DNA of 64,000 bases, taken from Ktedonobacteria bacterium. GTDB taxonomy: Bacteria; Chloroflexota; Ktedonobacteria; Ktedonobacterales; JACDGC01. The stretch lies in assembly GCA_027459785.1 (NCBI GenBank), contig DAIDGU010000030.1, positions 43,677 to 107,676 on the forward strand, written 5' to 3'. Every line of letters begins with the position of its first letter. The first letter of the stretch is position 1. The notes under the pieces were generated by a model. That model did no database searches. It was not told where the DNA came from and worked only from the letters and a program-made list of their open reading frames with translations. A program made the translations under genes and the position numbers. Below are positions 17,742-27,106 of the stretch, piece after piece.

Positions 17742-17767
17742 TGTAGGGGCGTACCCTTGTGGTCGCC
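17742..17767 (+). repeat. family D element, copy D1
   Basis: 26-bp element starting TGTAGGGGCGTACC and ending TGGTCGCC. Its reverse complement occurs at 37298-37323 with 24 of 26 positions identical. A looser relative is at 18785-18821, where the motif is followed by CCCCTACAG and could fold back on itself. Confidence 0.6.
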
Positions 17768-17850
17768 CTGGGGGTGGGGCCGCGCTTGTGTGGTAGAATA
17801 GCATGTGTGACCGTCATCATCCATTACACATGCCGAGGATGTCTTTTGCC

Positions 17851-18789
17851 ATGAGTGCCGCCCGTCCCGCTATCCCTTCTCCCGCGTCTGAAGCCGCCGT
17901 CGCCGCGCCCTCGCTGCTGGGGCGCGTGCCGCCGCCGCTGCTATTGCTCTGCTCGATCACCTCGGTGCAGATGGGGGCCGCAGTGGCCGTGCATCTGTTT
18001 GGGGCTGTGGGGCCAGCCGGCACGGTGCTGTTGCGCGTCGGCGGTGGGGCGATCATGCTGGTGGTGGCGCAGCGCGGCTTGCCCTTGCGCGCCTCACGGC
18101 GCGCTTACCTGGCCGCGATCCTTTTCGGCCTGACGCTGGCGTTTATGAACTTCGTCTTCTATCTCGCCCTGGCGCGCATCCCGCTAGGGATCGCGGTGAC
18201 GATTGAGTTCGTCGGGCCGCTGGGCGTGGCGGTCGCCGGTTCCCGCCGGCTGATCGATTTCGTCTGGGTGGTGATGGCGGCGAGCGGCATCGTTCTGTTC
18301 GCGCCGTGGACGGGCGCGCATCTGGACCCGCTCGGCATCGTATTCGCGCTGCTGGCGGGCGGCTGCTGGGCAGCTTACATCGTGCTGAGCGCGCAGGTGG
18401 GGCGCCACTTCCCTGGCAACAGCGGGCTGGCGCTGGCGCTGTGCGTGGGCGCGCTGGTGCTGCTGCCCATCGGCCTGCGGAGCGCGGGCGGGGCGCTGCT
18501 ACATCCCGTCGTGTTGCTGGCGGGCGCGGCGGTGGCGCTGTTTTCGTCCGCGCTGCCCTACGCGCTGGAGATCGAGGCGTTGCGCCGGCTGCCGACGCAC
18601 GTCTTCGGCATCATGATGAGCGCGGAACCGGCGGTCGCGGCCCTGGTGGGCCTCCTGCTGCTGGGCGAACGCCTGAGTGGGCGCGACATCCTCGCGTTGG
18701 TGCTGGTGACGGGCGCGACGGTGGGCGTGGAGGGGTTGCGCCAGCGCCACAAGGGCGTCCTTGAGGAGCCACCGAGCGACCACGTGTAG
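17851..18789 (+). CDS. EamA/DMT-family exporter, RhtA-like
   Basis: Inner-membrane transporter of 312 aa with ten predicted helices arranged as two five-helix EamA halves. Start ATG 17851 follows AGGATG; two earlier in-frame ATGs exist. Segments typical of the RhtA (threonine/homoserine efflux) branch are NFVFYLALARIPLGIAVTIE and FVGPLGVAV in the first half, and SALPYALEIEALRRLPTHVF with MMSAEPAVAALVGLLLLGE in the second. Likely an amino-acid or metabolite efflux pump; the substrate is inferred from family resemblance only. It is the only transporter in this part of the window and is convergent with the glycosyltransferase. Confidence 0.88.
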   Translation: MSAARPAIPSPASEAAVAAPSLLGRVPPPLLLLCSITSVQMGAAVAVHLFGAVGPAGTVLLRVGGGAIMLVVAQRGLPLRASRRAYLAAILFGLTLAFMNFVFYLALARIPLGIAVTIEFVGPLGVAVAGSRRLIDFVWVVMAASGIVLFAPWTGAHLDPLGIVFALLAGGCWAAYIVLSAQVGRHFPGNSGLALALCVGALVLLPIGLRSAGGALLHPVVLLAGAAVALFSSALPYALEIEALRRLPTHVFGIMMSAEPAVAALVGLLLLGERLSGRDILALVLVTGATVGVEGLRQRHKGVLEEPPSDHV

Positions 18790-18816
18790 GGACAATGCCT
18801 TGTGCTGGCCCTGCCC

Positions 18817-20067
18817 CTACAGACCAGAGGGCCGCGTGAGCGCGGGTGAAGAGCCGGGCATGCCTTGGGCGACCTGATAGATGCGCCCGCTCCATTCCAC
18901 GCCACGCCCTTGCACCTGACGCACGGCCACGTGCGCCAGCAACGCCGTCATCACCGCGCCGGCCAGGGGATGTGTCCAGCCCCACCAACGCGAATGGCGC
19001 ATCTGACGATCCAGCAGGGTGCGATAGGCCAGGATCGCGGCGGTCTGCGCGCCGCCCGCCAGCGCCAGCCGGGGACGGCGCATGACCAGGCCCACCAGCG
19101 CCAGCACGAAGGGCAGGATCGTCCCGATGGGCAACCCCACCACCATTAGGCCGAAGACGAGCGGGCCGCCACGACTGCCGGCATACGCATTCTTGCTCCA
19201 GCCGCGCCACTGCTCGCCCAAGGAGCGGTACATGCACACGCTGACGTAATCGGCGGCGTCTACCAGCACAACGCGCCCGCCGTGGCGTTTCACCGCTGCC
19301 GCCATGTCGCGGTCATCCACCACGCTACCGCGCAGCGCTGGTGACGCATAGCCGCCAACCGCATCATACATCGCGCGCCGGATGCAGAGGAATTGGCCGT
19401 TGGCGATGGCGGTGTTGCGGCGCGGATTCGCCACCTGCGCAGGCGGGTATTGACTGGTGATGCCCATCACGACGACCGGCAGGATGACATGGCTGGCAAC
19501 GTCAGGGAATTCTAGCTGTGAGACGCCGGAGAAGAGATCGGCCCCGCGCTGCTGCGCCATGCGCATGGCCCACGCCAGCGTGCCGGGCCGATGCAGCGTA
19601 TCGGCATCGCTGAAGATCAGCCAGTCGCCTGTTGCCGCCGCCGCGCCCACTGCCATCGCATGGGGTTTGCCCGCCCAGCCAGGCGGCAGTTCGCCCGCGG
19701 GCATGACCCGTAACCGTGAGCCACCAGGACCATGCTGCAATTCCGCCAGGATCTGCGGTGTGGTATCGGTCGAACCGTCGTCCACCACGATAATCTCGTA
19801 ATCGGGATAGGTCTGCCCTAGCAATGAGGCTACACAGCGGCGAATATTGCGCGCTTCGTTGCGCGCGGGGATGATCACAGCGATGCGCGGCAACCGCGCC
19901 GCCAGTGTGAGCGCCGTTCCCCCGCCGCGCCGGGCGAGTCGCATGCCCAGCCACGATTCCCACATCAGCCGCAAATAAAAGATGACGATGCCGATGGTGC
20001 TGGCCCACAGCCAGGCCATCCCCACCCGCCGCACCACACGCGCTCCCATAATTACCCTCACTATCAT
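18817..20067 (-). CDS. membrane-associated glycosyltransferase, family 2
   Basis: 416 aa from ATG 20067 (AGAGAGAAAG upstream). An N-terminal helix (about 10-35) precedes a GT-A domain: AVIIPARNEARNIRRCVASL, YEIIVVDDGSTDTT, DWLIFSDADT as the metal-binding DxD, and a QxxRW-like QWRGWSKNAYAG. Three or four helices follow (FGLMVVGLPIGTILPFVLALV and later). The layout resembles carotenoid or hopanoid-associated transferases (CruC/HpnB type), but I see no carotenoid or hopanoid genes nearby. The product could be a glycolipid. It is divergent from the molybdenum-enzyme gene. Confidence 0.85.
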   Translation of the reverse strand: MIVRVIMGARVVRRVGMAWLWASTIGIVIFYLRLMWESWLGMRLARRGGGTALTLAARLPRIAVIIPARNEARNIRRCVASLLGQTYPDYEIIVVDDGSTDTTPQILAELQHGPGGSRLRVMPAGELPPGWAGKPHAMAVGAAAATGDWLIFSDADTLHRPGTLAWAMRMAQQRGADLFSGVSQLEFPDVASHVILPVVVMGITSQYPPAQVANPRRNTAIANGQFLCIRRAMYDAVGGYASPALRGSVVDDRDMAAAVKRHGGRVVLVDAADYVSVCMYRSLGEQWRGWSKNAYAGSRGGPLVFGLMVVGLPIGTILPFVLALVGLVMRRPRLALAGGAQTAAILAYRTLLDRQMRHSRWWGWTHPLAGAVMTALLAHVAVRQVQGRGVEWSGRIYQVAQGMPGSSPALTRPSGL

Positions 20068-20263
20068 GCGATCTTTCTCTCTGGCTTTCTCCCTGATTAT
20101 AGCAATCGGCGCGCGGGCAAAGTCTAGAGAGATGATCAAGATGGCCGGGTGGCTTGATCAAAAGCGTAGCATCGGATATACAATGAAGATACTTGATCTC
20201 GCTGTTATCAGCGCGGCGCTGATCATGCACATCTCCAAGAAAAGCCTGACGAGAGGTAGCAAC

Positions 20264-22540
20264 ATGACGACCATCGAGAAGCCGCAAGAGGTGACCCACA
20301 CCGAGTATATCGGGCGGGGGGTGCCGCGCCGCGACGGGCTGGCGAAAGCGACCGGCACGGCCAAGTATACCTTCGACATCACCTTGCCGGATCTGGTCTA
20401 TGGCACCATCGTCTCCGCGACGATCCCGCGTGGGCGCGTGGCGGCGGTGGATCACCGTCGGGCGGCGGCACTGCCGGGCGTGCTGCTGGTGCTGAGCAGC
20501 GAGAATCAGGAGCCGACGCCGGCGCGCAAAGCGGGCGGCAAGCCGTACATCTGGTTCAACCGCGAGATCAGCTATGACGGGCAGGATGTCGCCTTCGTCG
20601 TCGCCACGACGCAGCAGATCGCCGACGAGGCCGCGCGGCTGGTCGCCGTGACGTATGCCGAGGAGCCGGCGGTGACGACGATGCGCGCTGCCATGCAGCC
20701 CGCTGCCCCTTCGGTCAAGGCGGATGGTACGGCGAACGTCGAGTTCGTCACCAGCGATGACGACGCCGCCCATGAGCGCGGCGACATCCAGGCCGGGCTG
20801 GACGCCGCGCAGGTCGTGCTGACGGTCCATTATGACATGCCGATGCAGACGCACAACCCGTGGGAGGCGCATGTCACCGTCGCCACCTGGCAGGGCGACG
20901 ACCTGACGGTGTATGATTCGGTGCAATATCCCATCGGCGCGCGGCGTACCATCGCGGATGCCCTGGGCATCGCGCCGGAACAGGTGCGCGTCATCGCCGA
21001 GCATGTCGGCGGAGCCTTCGGCGCGAAGCTCTCGACGAAGTCGCAAGCGCCGCTGGCCGCGCTGGCCGCGCGTCAGTTGGGCCGCCCCGTGCGCGCGCGC
21101 CTGACCCGCGAGCAGATGAACCGCAACGCGCGCTATCGCCCCGCGACACTGCACGAGATCCGCATCGGCGCGGACCTGGCAGGCCACCTGACGGCGCTGG
21201 CGCACGATGTCTGGTCCAGCGGTTCAGTCAACGGCGAGTATTACGAACGCGGCGCGATCACCACGCAGTTTCTCTATGCCTGCCCGAATCTGGCGAGCAA
21301 ACATTATCGCGTGCGCTATAACCAGCAGCCGCCGGGATCGATGCGTGCGCCAGGCGAGATGCAGAACCAGTTCGCGCTGGAAACGGCGCTGGATGAAATG
21401 GCTGCCGCGCTGGGCATGGACCCCATCGAACTGCGCCGCATCAACCATACGGATATCCATCCCATCTCCGGCAAGCCCTTCAGCCGCAAGCCGCTTCAGG
21501 AACTCTTGGCGCGCGGCGCGGAGATGATCGGCTGGCAGGATCGCGCGCTGCCGCCGGGCAGCCGGCGTGATGGGCCGCGCTGGCGCGGCATCGGTTGCGC
21601 TGTCGCGTTCTATCCCCTCTGGCGGCAGCCAGCCAAAGCGACGATCAGCATCGGCGCGGACGGGCGCGCGACGGTCAAGAGCAGTACAGTGGACCTCGGC
21701 ACCGGCACGTATACGGTGATGGCGCAGGTCGCCGCCGACGGCCTGGGCGCGCACCTGGATGACATCATCATGGAACTGGGCGACACCGATCTGCCCCAGG
21801 CTCCCATCGCGGGCGGCAGCATGACGGTGCCGAGCGTCGCCCCCGCGATCTACGCCGCCGGCCAGGACGCGCGGGCCAAGCTCATCGCCGCCGCGCTGGC
21901 GCTGCCGGATAACCCTTTCGGCGAATTGGGCGCGGACTATCTGACGACGGTGGGGGGCAACGTCTGTGCCAGCGCCGACCCCACCCGCGCGCTGTCCTTC
22001 GCGGCAATCGTGCAGGCTGCCGGCGAGGACATCACCGGCACGGCGGAGTATAAGCCGCAGAACGACGAGTACGAGGCGGGCAACTTCGGCGCGCACTTCG
22101 CCGAGGTCGAGGTGGATGTCCAGACGGGCTATGTCACCGTCACGCGCTTCGTCGCCGTCCACGACAGTGGGCGCGTATTGAACGCCAACACCTTCCGCAG
22201 CCAACTCTACGGCGGCATCATCTGGGGCATCTCGAACGCCCTGCTGGAAGAGACGCGCGTGGACGCCCGCCGGGGCCGCGTGCTGAACCCCAATCTGACG
22301 GACTACCTCGTCCCCACCGCGCTGGATGTCGGGCAGATCGAGGTTGCCTGGCTGAGCGAACCCGACGACAACGCCGGACCGCTGGGAATCAAGAGCGTGG
22401 GCGAGGTCGGCATCACCGGCACGGCCCCCGCCATCGGCAACGCGATCTATAACGCGACAGGCGTGCGCCTGCGCCGCCTGCCCTTCCGCCCGCAATACGT
22501 GCTGCCGGAACTGATCGCGTCGGGGATCACGGCGGACTGA
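20264..22540 (+). CDS. xanthine dehydrogenase-family molybdopterin-binding subunit
   Basis: Large catalytic subunit of a molybdenum hydroxylase (xanthine/aldehyde/CO dehydrogenase superfamily), 758 aa, normal for YagR/CoxL-type subunits. Start ATG 20264 follows GAGAGGT; the upstream open frame is a shadow of the glycosyltransferase. Landmarks: GVPRRDGLAKATGTAKYTFD, EAHVTVATW, VRVIAEHVGGAFGAKL, SMRAPGEMQNQFALETALDE and the C-terminal KSVGEVGITGTAPAIGNAI, which holds the catalytic Glu. The AYxCSFR loop of true CO dehydrogenase is absent. No FAD or 2Fe-2S subunit gene is adjacent, which is unusual since these are normally co-transcribed. The substrate is unknown. Confidence 0.92.
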   Translation: MTTIEKPQEVTHTEYIGRGVPRRDGLAKATGTAKYTFDITLPDLVYGTIVSATIPRGRVAAVDHRRAAALPGVLLVLSSENQEPTPARKAGGKPYIWFNREISYDGQDVAFVVATTQQIADEAARLVAVTYAEEPAVTTMRAAMQPAAPSVKADGTANVEFVTSDDDAAHERGDIQAGLDAAQVVLTVHYDMPMQTHNPWEAHVTVATWQGDDLTVYDSVQYPIGARRTIADALGIAPEQVRVIAEHVGGAFGAKLSTKSQAPLAALAARQLGRPVRARLTREQMNRNARYRPATLHEIRIGADLAGHLTALAHDVWSSGSVNGEYYERGAITTQFLYACPNLASKHYRVRYNQQPPGSMRAPGEMQNQFALETALDEMAAALGMDPIELRRINHTDIHPISGKPFSRKPLQELLARGAEMIGWQDRALPPGSRRDGPRWRGIGCAVAFYPLWRQPAKATISIGADGRATVKSSTVDLGTGTYTVMAQVAADGLGAHLDDIIMELGDTDLPQAPIAGGSMTVPSVAPAIYAAGQDARAKLIAAALALPDNPFGELGADYLTTVGGNVCASADPTRALSFAAIVQAAGEDITGTAEYKPQNDEYEAGNFGAHFAEVEVDVQTGYVTVTRFVAVHDSGRVLNANTFRSQLYGGIIWGISNALLEETRVDARRGRVLNPNLTDYLVPTALDVGQIEVAWLSEPDDNAGPLGIKSVGEVGITGTAPAIGNAIYNATGVRLRRLPFRPQYVLPELIASGITAD

Positions 22541-22592
22541 TGCCTGGTTGCCATCGCGCAGGATATATTCTCAGCGTGTTGGCAGCCAAGGG

Positions 22593-24197
22593 CTATTCAG
22601 CGAAGTCGCGTGGCGGCGTGTCATCGCGTTGCGCCATATCTGGTAGCATAGGGGGCAGTGACCTAACAGACCCCCTACCAGGTTTACCGCTATTAACAAG
22701 CGCGCGTTTTTTGGTGGGCAACAAGCTCCAATTGAGTTTTTGGGTGGGTAGCAAAGTCTCGTCAAGAGCATCGTCAAGGAGGTGAGTAGCCAGCGTGACG
22801 TTGGCGCTTGGCTGGGATTTGGCTCGGCAATATTGCACGATCTTCTGGAGTGCTAATGCCAGCAGTACACCGGTCATCGTCAGCATCGCCCAATCCAGCG
22901 GCATGCGCAAACGATAGGGATACGCATACGAGAGAAAACCGATCTCCAGCAGGGATCCCACTTGGGTGAGCGCCAGCAGGAGGACGACCAGAGCCTTGCC
23001 AGAGCGCGGTTGCCGCCACCACCAGATCAACGCGGCAATGATAATAAACGGCAGGAACAGATACGTTGTCATCGACGCCTGCGTAACCTGTGTCACCGGC
23101 TGGAACCAGGCTGGATCGCTGTGGTGGGGATCATAGTAGATTTGCGGCAGGGTCATCGCCAACCACGTGTCGTGCAGTGATTTCAGCGTATATTCGCCGG
23201 GGTGGTGCCAGAAGATGTCTTTCGCGTAATCCGCCGCGAAGGTGTAATGATCATAGGAATATGGGCTGTGAGTATGATTGAGGAAGACGAAGGGCTGGAT
23301 ACCGTTTTTCGCTTGCTCGAAGGCATTGAGTTGCGCGCTGATCACAGTGTACTGCGGGTCGGTGTACTCCGTCTGCATCTTATATTCCATGACCTTGGCG
23401 AAGAGGTTGACCGAGGAGATCTCTGACAGGCCGAAATAGCCATATATAATGCCGTTGCCTAGGATGAAGACACCCACCATGCCATACGCGACGAGCGCTG
23501 CTGCCAGCAAGGGTTTCCACTCTCGCTTGAGTTCCTTTTTGCGTAGGGCATATAGAAAAAGGAATGCGAAAATGAGCGCAGGAATGAACACATCGAACGG
23601 GCGAGTGAAGACGCTATAGGTCAGGAGCGCGGTGAGTACGATCAGATCTGAGCGGCGCTGATAGGAGACGTAGCGTTCGAGCATGAGGAAGATCATCACG
23701 ATCAGCCAAATGGTGAGCGTTTCAGAAAGGATTTCCCGTTCCCAGTTGAGCAGGTAGGTATTGATGCCCATAAGCAGTGCCACAAGCATCGCTACCCATC
23801 GATTCGCGCTAAGGCGAAATGATAAAAGGTAAACCATATAAGTCGCATGGATCAGCAACGCCGCTTGAATGAAGACGACCACGGAGAAGGATTGGCCGTT
23901 CTTCAGGTCGAAGACGATGGCGAGCAGCAGCGGATAGCCAGGTGTGCGTGCCGGATCGAAAATATGCAGCGAGGCGAGAATGCTATTGGCAAAGTTGATG
24001 TAATCCGTGCTGTCACCACGAAAGATACTATATAGGGGATGGGATACGAAGGTTATATATTGGCCAACGATGACAGCGATGGTCACGAGCACCAATGGCA
24101 CCAGATGGGGCTGGATCGCTCGCCATAGCCCGAACAACTTCAATCTAATTCGCTGTTTGATATGAATTAGCTGCAAATTTATTGCCTTCACTTTCAC
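22593..24197 (-). CDS. polytopic membrane glycosyltransferase, GT39/ArnT-like
   Basis: 534 aa starting with GTG 24197 (no strong ribosome binding site). About eleven hydrophobic helices. An early extracytoplasmic loop carries FRGDSTDYINFANSIL and then DPARTPGYPLLLAIVFDLKN, matching the acidic first loop and xxPGYP signature of lipid-phosphate-sugar-dependent GT-C enzymes. A large soluble loop (about 265-375) has NHTHSPYSYDHYTFAADYAK. The last 65 residues are a cytoplasmic, charged tail. The gene is somewhat AT-richer than its neighbours. It probably transfers a sugar from a polyprenyl-phosphate carrier to an envelope acceptor, consistent with the polyprenyl-phosphate-type transferase at 25790. 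Confidence 0.8.
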   Translation of the reverse strand: MKVKAINLQLIHIKQRIRLKLFGLWRAIQPHLVPLVLVTIAVIVGQYITFVSHPLYSIFRGDSTDYINFANSILASLHIFDPARTPGYPLLLAIVFDLKNGQSFSVVVFIQAALLIHATYMVYLLSFRLSANRWVAMLVALLMGINTYLLNWEREILSETLTIWLIVMIFLMLERYVSYQRRSDLIVLTALLTYSVFTRPFDVFIPALIFAFLFLYALRKKELKREWKPLLAAALVAYGMVGVFILGNGIIYGYFGLSEISSVNLFAKVMEYKMQTEYTDPQYTVISAQLNAFEQAKNGIQPFVFLNHTHSPYSYDHYTFAADYAKDIFWHHPGEYTLKSLHDTWLAMTLPQIYYDPHHSDPAWFQPVTQVTQASMTTYLFLPFIIIAALIWWWRQPRSGKALVVLLLALTQVGSLLEIGFLSYAYPYRLRMPLDWAMLTMTGVLLALALQKIVQYCRAKSQPSANVTLATHLLDDALDETLLPTQKLNWSLLPTKKRALVNSGKPGRGSVRSLPPMLPDMAQRDDTPPRDFAE

Positions 24198-24318
24198 AGA
24201 TCAAACTGCTATCAGGATTTGTCGAACGCCTCACCATTTTACATTCTCTGTCAATAGGAATAATGGCGGACGGCGAATGGGACGGCTGGCAGGGCAGCAA
24301 CTGCCCAAGTTCCGCGCC

Positions 24319-25761
24319 TCATTTGCCGATGCAGAATTCGCTGAAGATCGCGCCCAGCAGGTCGTCGGTGACGCTCGCGCCGGTGATGAGGCCCAGCGCA
24401 TGCACGGCGTCGCGCAGGTCTTCGGCGACGAGGTCCAGCGGCAGATCCTCGTGCAGGGTTGTTTGCGCCGCTGTCAGCGCCGCCGCCGCCGCGCGCAACG
24501 CCGCGATATGGCGTTCGCGTGCCACCAGCGCCGCGCCCTCCGTCGCCGGGCCACCTAGCGCCGCCACCAGCGCCGCCTCTAATTCCGCCAGCCCCGCGCC
24601 AGTCAGGACGGAGATCGCGTGAACGGGTATGGCGTCGCCTGGCCCCGCGTCGTCCACCAAGGCCGTCGCCAGCGCGGCATCCACCTGCGCCGGCAGATCG
24701 CTCTTATTCAACACGACGAGCAGCTTGCGGGCGGTGCCGAAGCCCAGGTCACGCAATTCGCGGGCGAGGCGGCGATCAGCCTCGGTGAGCGGAGCAGCAC
24801 GGTCCAGCACCAGCAGGGCGAGGTCGGCGGCGGCGAGGGCAGTGCGGCTGCGCGCGATGCCGATCTGCTCGATGGGGTCATCCGTCGCGGTGATGCCGGC
24901 GGTATCGATCAGGTGGCAGGCGACGCCGCCGATGATGGCCGTCTCCTCGACCGTGTCGCGCGTGGTGCCAGCGATGGGCGTGACGATGGCGCGCTCGGCG
25001 CGCAGCAGATAATTCAGCAAACTGGATTTGCCGACGTTCGGGCGACCGGTGATGACGCAGCACACGCCCTCGCGCACCACGCGCCCCTGTGCCGCGCCCG
25101 CCAGCAGGTCCGCCGTGATCATCTGGGCCGTGGCGACGAGAGCAGCAAGCTCAGCTCGATCCGGCGGCGGCACCTCGTCTTCCGGGAAGTCGATGCTGGC
25201 CTCGATGGGAGCCATCGCGCGCAGGATCGCCTCCTGCGCCGTTTGGATGCGCGCGGAAAGCTGCCCGTCGAGCTGGCCCAGCGCCTGGCGCGCAGCGGCC
25301 TCGGAGTTCGCCGCGATGAGATCGGCCACCGCTTCGGCCTGGGCGAGATCGATGCGCCCGTTGAGGAAGGCGCGCAGGGTGAACTCACCTGGCTCCGCTG
25401 CCCGCGCCCCCAGCGCCAGCGCCAGCGCGACGATGTGCCGCAGCACCACCGGCGCGCCATGTGCGTTGATCTCCACCACATCTTCGCCGGTGTAACTGTG
25501 CGGCCCGCGCATATAGGCGATCAGCCCCTCATCCACTGCCACTCCGCCCGCCGGATCGACCACCCGCCCATAATACAGATGATGTGATCGTATCCGCCGT
25601 TGACGGCTGCTCTTCCCCGCTCCGGCTGAGATGGCAGGGGGAACGCAGATCTGCTGGCCGATGGCCCATGCCTGGGGACCGCTCAGGCGCACGATGCCGA
25701 TGCCCCCCTGGCCGGGCGGCGTGGCGATGGCGACGATGGTATCTTCCGTCGAAAAGCTCAT
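24319..25761 (-). CDS. mnmE: tRNA modification GTPase MnmE
   Basis: With MnmG, introduces the carboxymethylaminomethyl group at U34 of certain tRNAs. 480 aa from ATG 25761. The N-terminal folate-binding domain begins DTIVAIATPPGQGGIGIVRL; the helical domain holds the GTPase with G1 GRPNVGKSSLLNYLL, G2 AGTTRDTVEE, G3 DTAGI and G4 NKSD, and the protein ends with the invariant CIGK. The frame is open further upstream but MSFSTEDTIV is the normal N-terminus. It follows the glycosyltransferase gene by 28 bases and is probably co-transcribed with it. mnmG is not in the window. Confidence 0.96.
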   Translation of the reverse strand: MSFSTEDTIVAIATPPGQGGIGIVRLSGPQAWAIGQQICVPPAISAGAGKSSRQRRIRSHHLYYGRVVDPAGGVAVDEGLIAYMRGPHSYTGEDVVEINAHGAPVVLRHIVALALALGARAAEPGEFTLRAFLNGRIDLAQAEAVADLIAANSEAAARQALGQLDGQLSARIQTAQEAILRAMAPIEASIDFPEDEVPPPDRAELAALVATAQMITADLLAGAAQGRVVREGVCCVITGRPNVGKSSLLNYLLRAERAIVTPIAGTTRDTVEETAIIGGVACHLIDTAGITATDDPIEQIGIARSRTALAAADLALLVLDRAAPLTEADRRLARELRDLGFGTARKLLVVLNKSDLPAQVDAALATALVDDAGPGDAIPVHAISVLTGAGLAELEAALVAALGGPATEGAALVARERHIAALRAAAAALTAAQTTLHEDLPLDLVAEDLRDAVHALGLITGASVTDDLLGAIFSEFCIGK

Positions 25762-25789
25762 ATGGACATCCGCTGCCGGCGCACCGGCT

Positions 25790-26635
25790 TCACAGGGGGC
25801 GCTCCTTCGTGAGGCGCGGCGCGAGCGCGGCGCATGCCGGCGCGGGAACGGCCTCGGCCTCCGGCGCGGCACGGTGGGGCGCGGCAGGTAGGTGGCGCAT
25901 ACGGCGGCGCACGGCCCACACGTCGCGCACCATCGCCAACGTATCACGCAGCGGGCGCACACGGCTATGGCGCTCGTGGTACCAATCGATGGCGATCTCC
26001 GCGACGGCGTAGCCGCGCGCGCGGGCGAGCGCCAGTAGCTCCACATCGAAACTCATGCCGTCCAGGCGCTGTTCGGCGCAGAGGGTGTGGGCGGCGGCGC
26101 GCGTCATGCGTTTGAAGCCGCATTGCGTGTCGGCGATACCGGCAACCACCAGCATGCCCACCAGCCAGTTAAAGACGCGCCCCATCAGGTGCCGATACTC
26201 CGGCTCGCCGTAACGCCGCGCGCCAGATGCCTCGCGCGAAGCGATGACGATGGGAACATCAGGGCAGGTCGGCGGCAGGAGGCGCACAAGCTGCTCGACC
26301 GGCATCGAAAAGTCCGCGTCGGCGAAGATGATATAGTCGCCGCGCGCGGCCAGCATGCCCTGGCGCACGGCAGCGCCTTTGCCGCGATGAGGCAGCGTGA
26401 TCACGGCGAGTTGCGGCCAGCCAGCACACAGCCGCGTCACCACGCCGAAGGTGCCGTCGCCGCTGCCATCATCCACCACGATCACTTCCGTCGTCGCCAA
26501 CCACCCCTGGTGCGCCAGAAACGCATGCAATTTGCGCAGATTCTGGGGCAACCGCGTGGCCTCATTATAAGCGGGGATGACGATGGACAGGCTGACAGGC
26601 AGGACCGCTGGCTGTGGATGCTGGTGCCTGTTCAT
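25790..26635 (-). CDS. family 2 glycosyltransferase, dolichyl-phosphate glucosyl/mannosyltransferase-like
   Basis: 281 aa from ATG 26635, set by AGAGGGG upstream; the longer open frame runs into repeat A2. Cytoplasmic GT-A domain with LSIVIPAYNEATRLPQNLRK, TEVIVVDDGSGDGT, PHRGKGAAVRQGMLAARGDY and IIFADADFSMPVEQL (DxD), then DTQCGFKRMTRAAAHTL, closely matching the ALG5/DPM1 group that charges polyprenyl phosphate with a sugar. It lacks the C-terminal membrane helices of some relatives. Together with the GT39-like protein this suggests a lipid-linked glycosylation route, which is inference. Confidence 0.88.
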   Translation of the reverse strand: MNRHQHPQPAVLPVSLSIVIPAYNEATRLPQNLRKLHAFLAHQGWLATTEVIVVDDGSGDGTFGVVTRLCAGWPQLAVITLPHRGKGAAVRQGMLAARGDYIIFADADFSMPVEQLVRLLPPTCPDVPIVIASREASGARRYGEPEYRHLMGRVFNWLVGMLVVAGIADTQCGFKRMTRAAAHTLCAEQRLDGMSFDVELLALARARGYAVAEIAIDWYHERHSRVRPLRDTLAMVRDVWAVRRRMRHLPAAPHRAAPEAEAVPAPACAALAPRLTKERPL

Positions 26636-26779
26636 GCTCGCCCCTCTTTCGTCTGCGCCACGCCTGTTTGAGGGTAGTGTAGCATGTCGCTGAGGTTGGG
26701 CGCAAGCACCTATCCCCTGGCACACTAAGCGAATAGCGTTCGGCGCAGGGGATGGCAGGTGGGCAGGGAGACGCGGGCG

Positions 26780-26933
26780 GCGGGCGGTTGAAACCGCGCC
26801 GGTGGGGCGTGCCACCACGAAACCCGCCTGCGCGGGTTGAGATCCCAGTCCACGCAGGTGGACTTCGTAGCCGAAGGCTCTTAGGCGCGGTTTTAACCGC
26901 CCGCTCGTCCCCGCTATATTTTAACCGCCCGCG
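26780..26933. repeat. family A structured repeat, copy A2
   Basis: Palindrome 26780-26904 between GCGGGCGGTTGAAACCGCG and its complement. The two inner hairpins are AACCCGC-CTGC-GCGGGTT and AGTCCAC-GCAG-GTGGACT: different stems, but the loops are reverse complements of each other. A partial right arm (TTTTAACCGCCCGC) is repeated just after, to about 26933. The remainder of the 26636-27106 gap shows nothing else I can support. Confidence 0.85.
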
Positions 26934-27106
26934 CCTCCTCGCCGTCCCCCACACGCCATCCCCGGATGATTTTACCAATCGCCATCCCTCTCGCTGCTGG
27001 TTGGAATGTTGCCGCTATGCTCCTTGTATTTTCATAATCACAACCTTGATCTATTCGCGGGGATGCGTTATCATGCGAACAATCAGATTTACGAGGAGAT
27101 GAGAGC

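Noticed and set aside
19502..21205. 567-codon minus-strand frame spanning the glycosyltransferase and molybdenum-enzyme genes
   Set aside because: It covers parts of two real genes on opposite strands and has no domain of its own.
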